DNA of 64,000 nucleotides, from NCBI GenBank assembly GCA_949502235.1, contig CATBDC010000004.1, forward strand, positions 1 to 64,000, in the 5' to 3' direction. Below are positions 52,851 through 59,915 of this stretch, piece by piece; the stretch's first letter is position 1, and each line of letters begins with the position of its first letter. A program made the position numbers and the translations under genes. The stretch comes from an uncultured Lachnospiraceae bacterium (GTDB lineage Bacteria; Bacillota; Clostridia; Lachnospirales; Lachnospiraceae). Under the pieces are notes generated by a model. It made no database searches. It saw only the letters and a list, made by a program, of their open reading frames with translations, and was not told the origin of the DNA.

Positions 52851-53822
52851 ATGTGCACCAGCATTGCTATGAAAACCCGGGATTTTTATTTCGGACGAAC
52901 CATGGATATAGAATACAGCTTTAATGAATGTGTGGTATTCACGCCCAGAAACTACCCTGTAAATTTCCGGAAGGCCGGAAATATGCACCGTCATTATGCT
53001 TTATTGGGAATGGGAACAGTAATAAAAGGCTTCCCTCTTTATGCGGAAGCTGTAAATGAAAAAGGACTTTGCATTGCAGGTCTTAATTTCCCGGACAGTG
53101 CTTATTACCCGTCAAAGGAGGACGAAAAATGCCATAACATTTCCCCCTTTGAACTTATTTTCTGGATTCTTGGGAAATGCGCATCTGTCTCTGAAGCCAG
53201 AAAGCTTCTTGAGGACACCCATTTCATCAATATTCCCTTTAATGAAAATACCCCTCTGACGCCGCTTCACTGGCACATTGCGGACAGTGAGGGCTCTATT
53301 GTACTGGAATCTACGAAAAGAGGCATGGAGATATATGACGACCCGGCAGGCGTGCTTACAAATAACCCTTCCTTTGATTTTCAGATGACAAATCTCTGCC
53401 AGTATATGAACCTGACTACCGGCTGCCCCAAAAACTGCTTCAGTGATATGGCGGCTCCTTTCGGACAGGGACTTGGAAGCTTTGGCCTGCCCGGAGATTT
53501 TTCACCTTCCTCAAGGTTTGTCAAGGCTGTTTATCTGAACCTAAACTCTGTCTGTGAGGAAGATGAACAGGGAAGTATCTCGCAATTTTTCCATCTTCTG
53601 AATGCTGTAACAGTAGTAAGAGGAAGTGTTCTCACCCAGGATGATGCCTGTGACATCACCAGCTATTCCTGCTGTATAAATGCAAACAAAGGAATTTACT
53701 ATTATACGACTTATTCAAACAGCCAGATTGCAGCTGTGGATATGAGGCGGGAAAACCTGAATGGCCGTACTCCTAAAAAATATCCTCTGATTGATACACA
53801 GCAGATTGCATGGATGAATTAA
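52851..53822 (+). CDS. bsh: bile salt hydrolase (choloylglycine hydrolase)
   Basis: The 323-residue Ntn hydrolase starts with Met removed to expose Cys2 (MCTSIAMKTRDFYFGRTMDIEYSF). Further conserved residues are Arg16, Asp19, the AGLNFPDSAYY Asn, LTNNPSFDFQ Asn and SSRFVKAVY Arg. It deconjugates glycine and taurine bile acids. The ATG at 52851 follows GGAGG by 8 bases; an ATG just before it would leave a blocked Cys, so 52851 is right. It is a single-gene unit with no signal peptide, as usual in this family. It marks the host as a bile-exposed gut bacterium. Confidence 0.95.
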   Translation: MCTSIAMKTRDFYFGRTMDIEYSFNECVVFTPRNYPVNFRKAGNMHRHYALLGMGTVIKGFPLYAEAVNEKGLCIAGLNFPDSAYYPSKEDEKCHNISPFELIFWILGKCASVSEARKLLEDTHFINIPFNENTPLTPLHWHIADSEGSIVLESTKRGMEIYDDPAGVLTNNPSFDFQMTNLCQYMNLTTGCPKNCFSDMAAPFGQGLGSFGLPGDFSPSSRFVKAVYLNLNSVCEEDEQGSISQFFHLLNAVTVVRGSVLTQDDACDITSYSCCINANKGIYYYTTYSNSQIAAVDMRRENLNGRTPKKYPLIDTQQIAWMN

Positions 53823-53832
53823 GGAAGCGAAG

Positions 53833-53909
53833 GGGACATAGGAAAACTGAATCTGGGACGGGGTTTTTCTAGAAAAAACCCCGTCCCAGATTCAGTTTTC
53901 CTATGTCCC
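53833..53909. repeat. GGGACGG-type hairpin repeat, copy 4, long form (terminator for bsh and the BMC operon)
   Basis: A 77-base, almost perfect palindrome with ~36-base arms. The outer ring is GGGACATAGGAAAACTGAATCTGGGACGG and the inner GGTTTTT / AAAAACC centre is AT-rich. It occupies the whole gap between bsh and pta, which converge on it, and ends next to the pta stop codon. Confidence 0.8.
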
Positions 53910-54899
53910 TTACATTTCCGCCTGAAGGCATGTAATCGCCACTACACCCACAATATCCTCCACTGTACATCCTCTGGAAAGATCATTTACGGGTCGTTTT
54001 AATCCCTGTGTGATGGGCCCGTATGCTTCTGCCTTCGCAAGCCTCTGAACTAGCTTATACCCAATGTTTCCACTGTTGAGATCCGGAAATACAAGCACAT
54101 TTGCGTTTCCGGCTGCCCTGCTTCCTTTACATTTCATCTGTGCCACGCCTTTATCTATGGCAGCGTCTGCCTGAAGCTCTCCGTCTATTTTCAAGTTGGG
54201 ATACAATGCCTTTAATCTGCTGGCTGCCGCAATGACAGGCCCAAGTCTGTCATTGGAAGCGCTTCCTTTTGTGGAATAAGAAAGCATCGCGACAACCGGC
54301 TCATTCTCTGTAAGCTGTTCAAAGCTTTTCGCAGAAGCAAGCGCAATGTCTACCAGCTGATCCTCTGTCGGAAATTCCACAAGTCCGGAGTCTGCAAACA
54401 GAAACACTCCGTTGTCTCCATATTCGCAGTTTGGGACTACCATAAGAAAATAGGCGGATACTGTCTTGATCCCCTTTGCTGTTTTTACAATCTGGAGAGC
54501 AGGACGCAGTGTATCGCCTGTAGAATGACATGCTCCTGCCACCATCCCGTCAGCCTTCTCCCTCTTTACAAGCATTGCTCCATAATACAGCGGGTCGAGA
54601 AGCAGCTTTTCTGCCCTTTCCTTTGTCATACCCTTGTTTTTTCGAAGCTCATATAAATCCTGGACAAATCTGGGAAAATCCTCATGGTTTTTGTAGTCCA
54701 GAATCTCTATTTCGGGGCACGAAAGTCTTTCCTGGTTCGGGAAGGGTTGCCCGTTATCTGACAGAAGCATTACTCTGGCAAAGCCCTCTTCCGCTATTTT
54801 AGCAGCAGCCTCTGTCACCCGTTCATCATAGCTTTCCGGCAGGACAATCCTGCACTGTTTTGCTGCCGCCCTTTTCTTCACACTTTCTATAAAATTCAT
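53910..54899 (-). CDS. pta: phosphate acetyltransferase
   Basis: The 329-residue enzyme of the PTA/PTB family has FIESVKKRAAAKQCRIVLPESYDERV, VKREKADGMVAGACHSTGDTLRPALQIVKTAKG, FADSGLVEFPTEDQLVDIALAS and a C-terminal ARPVNDLSRGC-like segment. It converts acetyl-CoA and phosphate to acetyl-phosphate and CoA. It is the last gene of the microcompartment operon, where PduL usually does this job; here the classic Pta replaces it. There is no added N-terminal helix, so it may stay outside the shell. I start at 54899 after GGGAGG. Confidence 0.94.
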   Translation of the reverse strand: MNFIESVKKRAAAKQCRIVLPESYDERVTEAAAKIAEEGFARVMLLSDNGQPFPNQERLSCPEIEILDYKNHEDFPRFVQDLYELRKNKGMTKERAEKLLLDPLYYGAMLVKREKADGMVAGACHSTGDTLRPALQIVKTAKGIKTVSAYFLMVVPNCEYGDNGVFLFADSGLVEFPTEDQLVDIALASAKSFEQLTENEPVVAMLSYSTKGSASNDRLGPVIAAASRLKALYPNLKIDGELQADAAIDKGVAQMKCKGSRAAGNANVLVFPDLNSGNIGYKLVQRLAKAEAYGPITQGLKRPVNDLSRGCTVEDIVGVVAITCLQAEM

Positions 54900-54947
54900 C
54901 CCTCTTAACCTCCCATTTGGTATCGGACTGTGGATCATAACATCAGG

Positions 54948-55244
54948 CTATCCATACAGGCTGCCCTGCACAGTTTGTATACTATCTACAATTGCAATCA
55001 CCGATGTATCAATCGGCCCCAGATGATCGCATCTTGCGGCGTGCCTTGCAGAGCCTCCCTCCTGTATTACCAGCACCAGATCACCTACTCCGGCATCACT
55101 GTCTGCTCCATCTACTACAACAAGCTCCGGTCCATAAGGATTCCCGTCAAGATCAACGCTCCTTACAAGCAGGAGCTTATGTCCTACATAATCCTCATGC
55201 TTCTGGGTCGAAACGATATTCCCTGTTACTCTTGCTATCAGCAT
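54948..55244 (-). CDS. eutN: BMC-P shell pentamer protein (EutN/CcmL family)
   Basis: The 98-residue protein has the EutN/CcmL OB-like fold: MLIARVTGNIVSTQKHEDYVGHKLLLVRSVD and a late GSARHAARCDHLGPIDTSVIAIVDSI. BMC-P pentamers cap the vertices of microcompartments. It is one of three such genes in this operon (with 55259 and 56058), so the vertices may be of mixed composition. It lies 14 bases from the next BMC-P gene. Confidence 0.95.
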   Translation of the reverse strand: MLIARVTGNIVSTQKHEDYVGHKLLLVRSVDLDGNPYGPELVVVDGADSDAGVGDLVLVIQEGGSARHAARCDHLGPIDTSVIAIVDSIQTVQGSLYG

Positions 55245-55258
55245 ACAGGTTCCCCCTT

Positions 55259-55525
55259 CTATATTGAATATATACTGTCTATGATCGCTGTAATGCCTGC
55301 ATCACAGCATGCCTGCGGATCAGGAAGGCAGAAGGCCCCCTCTTTGCTTTTTGCGTAGATAACCGTCTCACCGATACCGCTTCCTATGGCATCCCCTGCC
55401 ACAATCGGACTTCCAAGCTTTGTACCTTTTGAATCTATGGGCTGAATGACCATAAGCCTTACCCCGCTTAGTCTTTCATTCTTTTTTGTAGCAACTACGG
55501 TTCCAATTACTTTTGCCATCTGCAT
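55259..55525 (-). CDS. BMC-P shell pentamer protein (EutN/CcmL family)
   Basis: The 88-residue vertex protein starts MQMAKVIGTVVATKKNERLSGVRLMVIQPID and ends DAGITAIIDSIYSI; GIGETVIYAKSKEG lies in the middle. It lacks the longer C-terminal part of its neighbours. I start it at ATG 55525 after GAGGGTG; an upstream ATG would add 12 residues with no ribosome site. A Cys-rich stretch (CLPDPQACCDAG) faces the pore loop region and is unusual; its role is unknown. Confidence 0.9.
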   Translation of the reverse strand: MQMAKVIGTVVATKKNERLSGVRLMVIQPIDSKGTKLGSPIVAGDAIGSGIGETVIYAKSKEGAFCLPDPQACCDAGITAIIDSIYSI

Positions 55526-55596
55526 ACCGGCACCCTCTTTCCTAATCATATGGTGATACAAGCGTCAAAAGGTGTATCATGAGCTTCAAAATATCT

Positions 55597-56058
55597 TTAA
55601 TTCCGTCCGCACCCCAGAATCCTGTCTTCAATATCACATATCTGCTTCACACGCTGTTTATTTCTGTCACCATCAAGCTCTGTATCAAGCCACACCTTAA
55701 TGATCTCCTTTGCCACGCCGTCTCCGATAATAAGACTTCCCATGCAGAGCATATTTGCGCCGTTATGGAGCCTGCTGTTACGTGCCGAATAGATCTCATT
55801 TGCCACCGCCGCACGGATGCCCGGAACCTTGTTCGCCATAATAGACGAACCGATTCCAACCGCGTCAATCATAATGCCCACATCACATTTATGGGAGGAA
55901 ACTGCCTGCGCTGTCATAAATGCATAATCCGGGTAATCACACCGCTTAGTACTATAGGTTCCTACATCCACAGTCTCATGGCCAAGCTCTGCAATATATT
56001 TTTTCATTCTTTCCTTCATCTCATATCCACCATGGTCTGCTCCTATCGCGATTTTCAT
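55597..56058 (-). CDS. RpiB/LacAB-family sugar-phosphate isomerase-like protein lacking the catalytic Cys
   Basis: The 153-residue protein has the RpiB fold: MKIAIGADHGGYEMKERMKKYIAELGHETVDVG, a late RLHNGANMLCMG with His98, and ANKVPGIRAAVANEIYSARNSR. In ribose-5-phosphate isomerase B the sequence GxxxCGTGIG carries the catalytic Cys; here the same place reads GIMIDAVGIG, so Cys is replaced by Asp (residue 65). Thus the usual ring-opening or proton-transfer chemistry may be altered. His9 is present. It sits between BMC-P genes and overlaps the next one by a base. Confidence 0.85.
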   Translation of the reverse strand: MKIAIGADHGGYEMKERMKKYIAELGHETVDVGTYSTKRCDYPDYAFMTAQAVSSHKCDVGIMIDAVGIGSSIMANKVPGIRAAVANEIYSARNSRLHNGANMLCMGSLIIGDGVAKEIIKVWLDTELDGDRNKQRVKQICDIEDRILGCGRN

Positions 56059-56366
56059 CAGTCATTACCTCCCTTATACTTTTCAAATACCTTTTTCCCA
56101 TTTATATCTATATGATCAACGACCGCCATAATCGTAGCATCTACGGGCATATTAGCAGTTACCTCTGTCTGTCTCGCGGAGCTTCCCCCTACCACAAGAA
56201 CAATCTCAGATTCTCCTGCGCCTACCGCATCTATTGCCACAACCGGCTTTCCTTCATTTTCCAGGGTCAGTAAGCTTACAGGCTGCACCACCAAAAGCTT
56301 CAACCCTACCAGCTTCTGCTCTTTGCATGTGCATACCGCACTCCCGATTATTTTTGCCGCATACAA
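56058..56366 (-). CDS. BMC-P shell pentamer protein (EutN/CcmL family)
   Basis: The 102-residue BMC-P protein reads YAAKIIGSAVCTCKEQKLVGLKLLVVQPV at the N-terminus and SSARQTEVTANMPVDATIMAVVDHIDI at the C-terminus. I prefer the TTG start at 56366, which places AGGTG at the right distance and aligns its start with the other two BMC-P proteins; GTG at 56375 is the alternative. It overlaps the RpiB-like gene by one base, and DeoC lies 127 bases upstream after a GC-rich gap. Confidence 0.9.
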   Translation of the reverse strand: MYAAKIIGSAVCTCKEQKLVGLKLLVVQPVSLLTLENEGKPVVAIDAVGAGESEIVLVVGGSSARQTEVTANMPVDATIMAVVDHIDINGKKVFEKYKGGND

Positions 56367-56375
56367 GAAAGGCAC

Positions 56376-56493
56376 CTTCTTTCCCTTTTATTTTATAAAG
56401 AATGTGCTTTAACACATTCCCGCGCCTGGCGCGGCCGCTTACGGCATACTATATCTTCGCGCCAGCGCACGCCCTCCCAGAGGGTTCCCTTTT
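56376..56493. other. GC-rich gap with hairpins between deoC and the BMC-P gene
   Basis: No gene. AATGTG-CTTTAA-CACATT forms a hairpin at 56400-56417, then a GC-rich CCGCGCC-T-GGCGCGG palindrome follows (56420-56434). These bases differ from the other repeats of the window. They may be a processing or attenuation site that lowers expression of downstream shell genes. Confidence 0.4.
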
Positions 56494-57339
56494 TTAATAA
56501 TTATTTGCCGCTATGATATCTACTCTGCCGGAGGGGCATTTCTTTTTACAGTTTCCGCAGCCTACGCAGGCATGTCCGCCTGACGCAGTACTTCCGCCGT
56601 CCCCTTTCACAATAGTAATCCCATTACTGGTTCCTATCCGGTTTGCGCCGGCCTCAATCATAGCCATGGCTGTTTTATAATCTCTTACGCCGCCTGACGC
56701 CTTAACCCCCATGTCCGGCCCGACTGTCTGACGCATCAGCTTTACATCCTCGACAGTTGCACCGCCGGTAGAAAATCCGGTAGATGTTTTTACAAAATCT
56801 GCTCCTGCCATTTTAGAAATCGCACACACCTTTACCTTTTCTTCATCTGTAAGCAGACATGTCTCTATAATTACCTTTACAAGAGCCTTTCCCCTTGCCG
56901 CAATAACAACTTCCTCAATGTCCTTTTTCACACAAACCCAGTTTCCTGATTTTACTGCGCCGATATTAATTACCATATCTACTTCATCAGCGCCGTTTCT
57001 GATACTGTCAATTGTTTCCTGAACCTTCGCTTCCGTACTTGTGGCTCCCAGCGGAAATCCGATTACACAGCAGGTCTTCACTCCTGAACCAGAAAGCTCT
57101 TTTGAAGCGAGGGGAACATACCCCGGGTTTACACAAACAGACGCAAATTTATATTCTCTCGCCTCTGCACATAATTTCATAATCTGTTCCTGCGATGCAT
57201 CAGCCTTTAAAAGCGTATGATCAATATATTTTGCCAGATTTGCGCAAGTGCTGCTGTTATTTCCTGAAAACCGGGCGTCAGAGGAGACCTTATTATATAT
57301 CTCGTCTGTAATTTCTGCAATTAATTTTTCAATATCCAT
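56494..57339 (-). CDS. deoC: deoxyribose-phosphate aldolase with C-terminal 4Fe-4S motif
   Basis: The 281-residue DERA has an N-terminal amphipathic helix ([18 protein letters not shown]), then the aldolase barrel. Catalytic residues are Asp121 (DEVDMVIN), Schiff-base Lys184 ([10 protein letters not shown]) and Lys213 (GVKASGG), all present. It cleaves 2-deoxyribose-5-phosphate to acetaldehyde and glyceraldehyde-3-phosphate. Unusual: after the barrel, residues 256-281 add [19 protein letters not shown], a full CxxCxxCxxxCP motif (Cys258, 261, 264, 268) able to bind one 4Fe-4S cluster. The N-terminal helix is a likely encapsulation peptide. It lies between shell genes in the BMC operon. Confidence 0.95.
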   Translation of the reverse strand: MDIEKLIAEITDEIYNKVSSDARFSGNNSSTCANLAKYIDHTLLKADASQEQIMKLCAEAREYKFASVCVNPGYVPLASKELSGSGVKTCCVIGFPLGATSTEAKVQETIDSIRNGADEVDMVINIGAVKSGNWVCVKKDIEEVVIAARGKALVKVIIETCLLTDEEKVKVCAISKMAGADFVKTSTGFSTGGATVEDVKLMRQTVGPDMGVKASGGVRDYKTAMAMIEAGANRIGTSNGITIVKGDGGSTASGGHACVGCGNCKKKCPSGRVDIIAANNY

Positions 57340-57353
57340 CTTTTCTTACCCTC

Positions 57354-57644
57354 CTACTTCTTAGCTGTCTCTGCCTGTGGAAGAATCTTCTCAACATCCG
57401 AGTGGGGACTTGCAATTACATGAACAGATACCAGCTCGCCTACACGCTTTGCCGCAGAAGAGCCTGCTTCTACGGATGCCTTTACCGCGCCTACATCTCC
57501 ACGCACCATGACCGTCACCAGCCCGGATCCTATCTGCTCTTTGCCGATCAAACGTACATTTGCTGCCTTTACCATTGCATCTGCTGCCTCAATTGCTCCT
57601 ACAAGTCCTCTTGTCTCTACCATTCCCAATGCTTCTTTTCCCAT
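57354..57644 (-). CDS. pduA: BMC-H shell hexamer protein (PduA-like)
   Basis: The 96-residue BMC-H protein reads [41 protein letters not shown] and [17 protein letters not shown], so it is of the PduA type with the GSG pore loop. It forms hexamers that tile the shell facets; the pore is the likely path for substrates. GGAGG lies 8 bases before the ATG at 57644. It is a near-copy of the BMC-H gene at 57691-57966 (about 80 shared residues), differing only at the C-terminus. Confidence 0.96.
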   Translation of the reverse strand: MGKEALGMVETRGLVGAIEAADAMVKAANVRLIGKEQIGSGLVTVMVRGDVGAVKASVEAGSSAAKRVGELVSVHVIASPHSDVEKILPQAETAKK

Positions 57645-57690
57645 TTGTAATACCTCCATATTTTCTATAATTTCTATAATAAGATGCCCT

Positions 57691-57966
57691 TTACTTTCCT
57701 GGTAAAATTCCTTCAACATCATTATGCGGGCTTGCAATTACATGAACAGATACTAACTCGCCTACACGCTTTGCCGCAGAGGAACCTGCTTCTACGGATG
57801 CTTTTACCGCGCCTACATCTCCACGCACCATGACTGTTACCAGCCCGGAGCCTATCTGCTCTTTACCGATCAGACGTACATTGGCTGCCTTTACCATTGC
57901 ATCTGCCGCCTCAATCGCGCCAACAAGTCCTCTTGTTTCTACCATTCCTAATGCTTCTTTTCCCAT
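57691..57966 (-). CDS. pduA: BMC-H shell hexamer protein (PduA-like), paralog 2
   Basis: The 91-residue BMC-H protein is the same as its neighbour at 57354-57644 over the first ~80 residues (including the GSG pore), then ends [12 protein letters not shown] start at ATG 57966 after AGAGGTG. Its DNA is nearly the same as the neighbour too, so this is a recent tandem duplication or is kept similar by gene conversion. Two such proteins may mix in one shell. Confidence 0.95.
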   Translation of the reverse strand: MGKEALGMVETRGLVGAIEAADAMVKAANVRLIGKEQIGSGLVTVMVRGDVGAVKASVEAGSSAAKRVGELVSVHVIASPHNDVEGILPGK

Positions 57967-58017
57967 AATAGTCACCTCTTAGTTTTAATATTTATATTAT
58001 TTTTATTGTTACCTCAC

Positions 58018-58566
58018 CTATAAAAGTGCTTCATATATATCTCTGTGCAGGGAAGGAATTACCTCTATATTTAAAATCATTCCGTCCCCGCCAAGCTGAC
58101 GCTTTACCGTGTCAGCCGCTGTCGATACATCACTTACATTCCCTGTCATAACCACAAAGGACTTGCCTCCAAGACCCCGCCCAAGACGCACCTCCATCAG
58201 CTCTACTGCCGCACTTTTTACCGCGTGATCCGCCGCAAGAATTGCACTGGCCAGAGAAAATGTTTCTATAATTCCAACAGCCTCCTTTTGTTCCGGTGCA
58301 GTTGTCCTCATAATAGCCGGAATCACTTCAGAAGCAATACTTGATATCAGGTTTGTGTCCACTACTTTATCTTTTCCAGTTTTCCTTCCTGCATCTACCG
58401 CCGTCTCAACACTGGAAGTATCACCTGCGACTATCAGCACATATTTCCCCGGACATACAGGCTGTGCCATAACCAGCTTTACCTTTGCCGCCTTCAGCAT
58501 CGCATCTCCCGCATTTACACCGGAAGCTATACTGTTTAATTCCACTGTTCCTATCGCTAATCCCAT
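58018..58566 (-). CDS. pduT: BMC-T shell trimer protein (PduT-like), 4Fe-4S-binding
   Basis: The 182-residue protein has two tandem BMC domains (residues ~1-90 and ~95-182). Features are AIGTVELNSIASGVNAGDAMLKAAKVKLVMAQPVCPGKY with Cys38 in the pore, then AVGIIETFSLASAILAADHAVKSAAVELMEV. In PduT of Citrobacter, Cys38 of the three subunits binds one 4Fe-4S cluster in the trimer pore; the residue is conserved here at the same number. It would pass electrons through the shell, which pairs well with the PduS-like protein encoded upstream. Confidence 0.95.
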   Translation of the reverse strand: MGLAIGTVELNSIASGVNAGDAMLKAAKVKLVMAQPVCPGKYVLIVAGDTSSVETAVDAGRKTGKDKVVDTNLISSIASEVIPAIMRTTAPEQKEAVGIIETFSLASAILAADHAVKSAAVELMEVRLGRGLGGKSFVVMTGNVSDVSTAADTVKRQLGGDGMILNIEVIPSLHRDIYEALL

Positions 58567-58577
58567 GATTCCACCTC

Positions 58578-59903
58578 TTATACCTTCATAATGTCCACAT
58601 ATTCCGAATTAACTGATACAACTCTGCCCCGGATAGATGCATGAACCCGTGCTCCCAGCGCTTTTTCCGGAATCCGGCCTACACACTGCCCGGCCTCGAC
58701 AATATCGCCTTCCTTTACTGACGGTATACATGGCGCCCCGATATGCTGCCTTAAGAGAATCCGAACTGCCTTCGGCATCTGGATTGTATCAATATGGCGG
58801 ATATCAATATCGTATGGCGTAAGTCCCATTCTCTGAATTACCCTTTTAGACGGCACCTTGGACTCATTCCTGAATAGATTTACAGTCCCCGGCTCTTGAT
58901 TACTTTTTACTTTCTTTGCAAGAAGCTGTGCTCTTACCTCGGCAATAAACCGGTTCGGAGAGAGATTCATATTACATCCCACATATGTACATAATCCGCA
59001 GTTGCAGCATCCAAGCGCTGCCTGTCCGTCTGCCAGTATTGAAGCATTATTAAGCGTAAGCGCCTGCATAATCTTGTGGGGCGAAACTCCAAGTCCCAGA
59101 TTGCTCCTCGGACAGATAAGTGTACAATAATTGCACTGGCAGCATGCTGATTTTGCAATTTTAAGCTGATGGTTAAAATCATCTGTCTTTTTCTCTACCA
59201 GTGGATGTGATGATGGAAGCACGATAATCCCATTCGTTGTTTTTGTGACAAACTCGGACTTTGGATCCTCTGATACCCGTCCCATCAGGGGGCCTCCGAG
59301 AATTACTGTATAATCCGGAACCACAGCTCCTCCTGCCAGCTCCAGAAGATAAGGAACCGGCGTCCCCACCGGGACCTCTGCTGCCATGGGCGCTTTTACC
59401 TCTCCGGCAACTGTTACCATGCGTCTTGTTACCGGGATTCCCTTAACAGCCTGGGATATATGGAAAAGTGTCTGTGCATTTACTACCACGCATCCTACTT
59501 TGATGGGAAGCTCCCCTACCGGAACCACCCGTCCCGTTATCTCATAAATGATCTGCTGCTCATCTCCGGCAGGATAATAATTATCCAGAAGGTGTAAAGA
59601 AAGCTTCTCTTTTCCTGCAATTGCCTCTTCAAGCCTTCTTACAGCCTCTTTATTTTTTTGCTTTACCGCCAGCACGCCCTTTACTGCTCCTGTACATGCA
59701 AGAACCGCTTCCATGCCTTCTACAATCTCTTCTGCATTCTGCTCCATGAGATATTTATCTGACTTGATAACCGGCTCGCACTCTGCACAGTTTGCAATTA
59801 CTGTATCCGGCGTACATCTAAGCTTTACATGTGTAGGAAAACCGGCGCCGCCTGCGCCCACTACTCCTGCGCCTTCTATCTTTTTTAACAATTCTTCTTT
59901 CAT
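58578..59903 (-). CDS. pduS: RnfC-like electron carrier (PduS-like flavoprotein/Fe-S protein)
   Basis: The 441-residue protein of the RnfC family has an N-terminal GGAGFPTHVKL FMN/NADH-site region, a long middle (NYYPAGDEQQIIYEITGR; NAQTLFHISQAVKGIPVTRR) and two cysteine motifs, CCQCNYCTLICP (~residue 258) and CCNCGLCTYVGC (~residue 302). A C-terminal SLBB/barrel-sandwich hybrid part follows. In Pdu organelles PduS reduces cobalamin; here no B12 enzyme is encoded, so it most likely carries electrons between the NAD pool and PduT. Confidence 0.92.
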   Translation of the reverse strand: MKEELLKKIEGAGVVGAGGAGFPTHVKLRCTPDTVIANCAECEPVIKSDKYLMEQNAEEIVEGMEAVLACTGAVKGVLAVKQKNKEAVRRLEEAIAGKEKLSLHLLDNYYPAGDEQQIIYEITGRVVPVGELPIKVGCVVVNAQTLFHISQAVKGIPVTRRMVTVAGEVKAPMAAEVPVGTPVPYLLELAGGAVVPDYTVILGGPLMGRVSEDPKSEFVTKTTNGIIVLPSSHPLVEKKTDDFNHQLKIAKSACCQCNYCTLICPRSNLGLGVSPHKIMQALTLNNASILADGQAALGCCNCGLCTYVGCNMNLSPNRFIAEVRAQLLAKKVKSNQEPGTVNLFRNESKVPSKRVIQRMGLTPYDIDIRHIDTIQMPKAVRILLRQHIGAPCIPSVKEGDIVEAGQCVGRIPEKALGARVHASIRGRVVSVNSEYVDIMKV

Positions 59904-59915
59904 ATTGTTACCTCA

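Noticed and set aside
58578-59903. Cobalamin reductase role for the PduS-like protein
   Set aside because: No cobalamin-dependent enzyme in the operon; the cobO gene at 32962 is far away and not linked.
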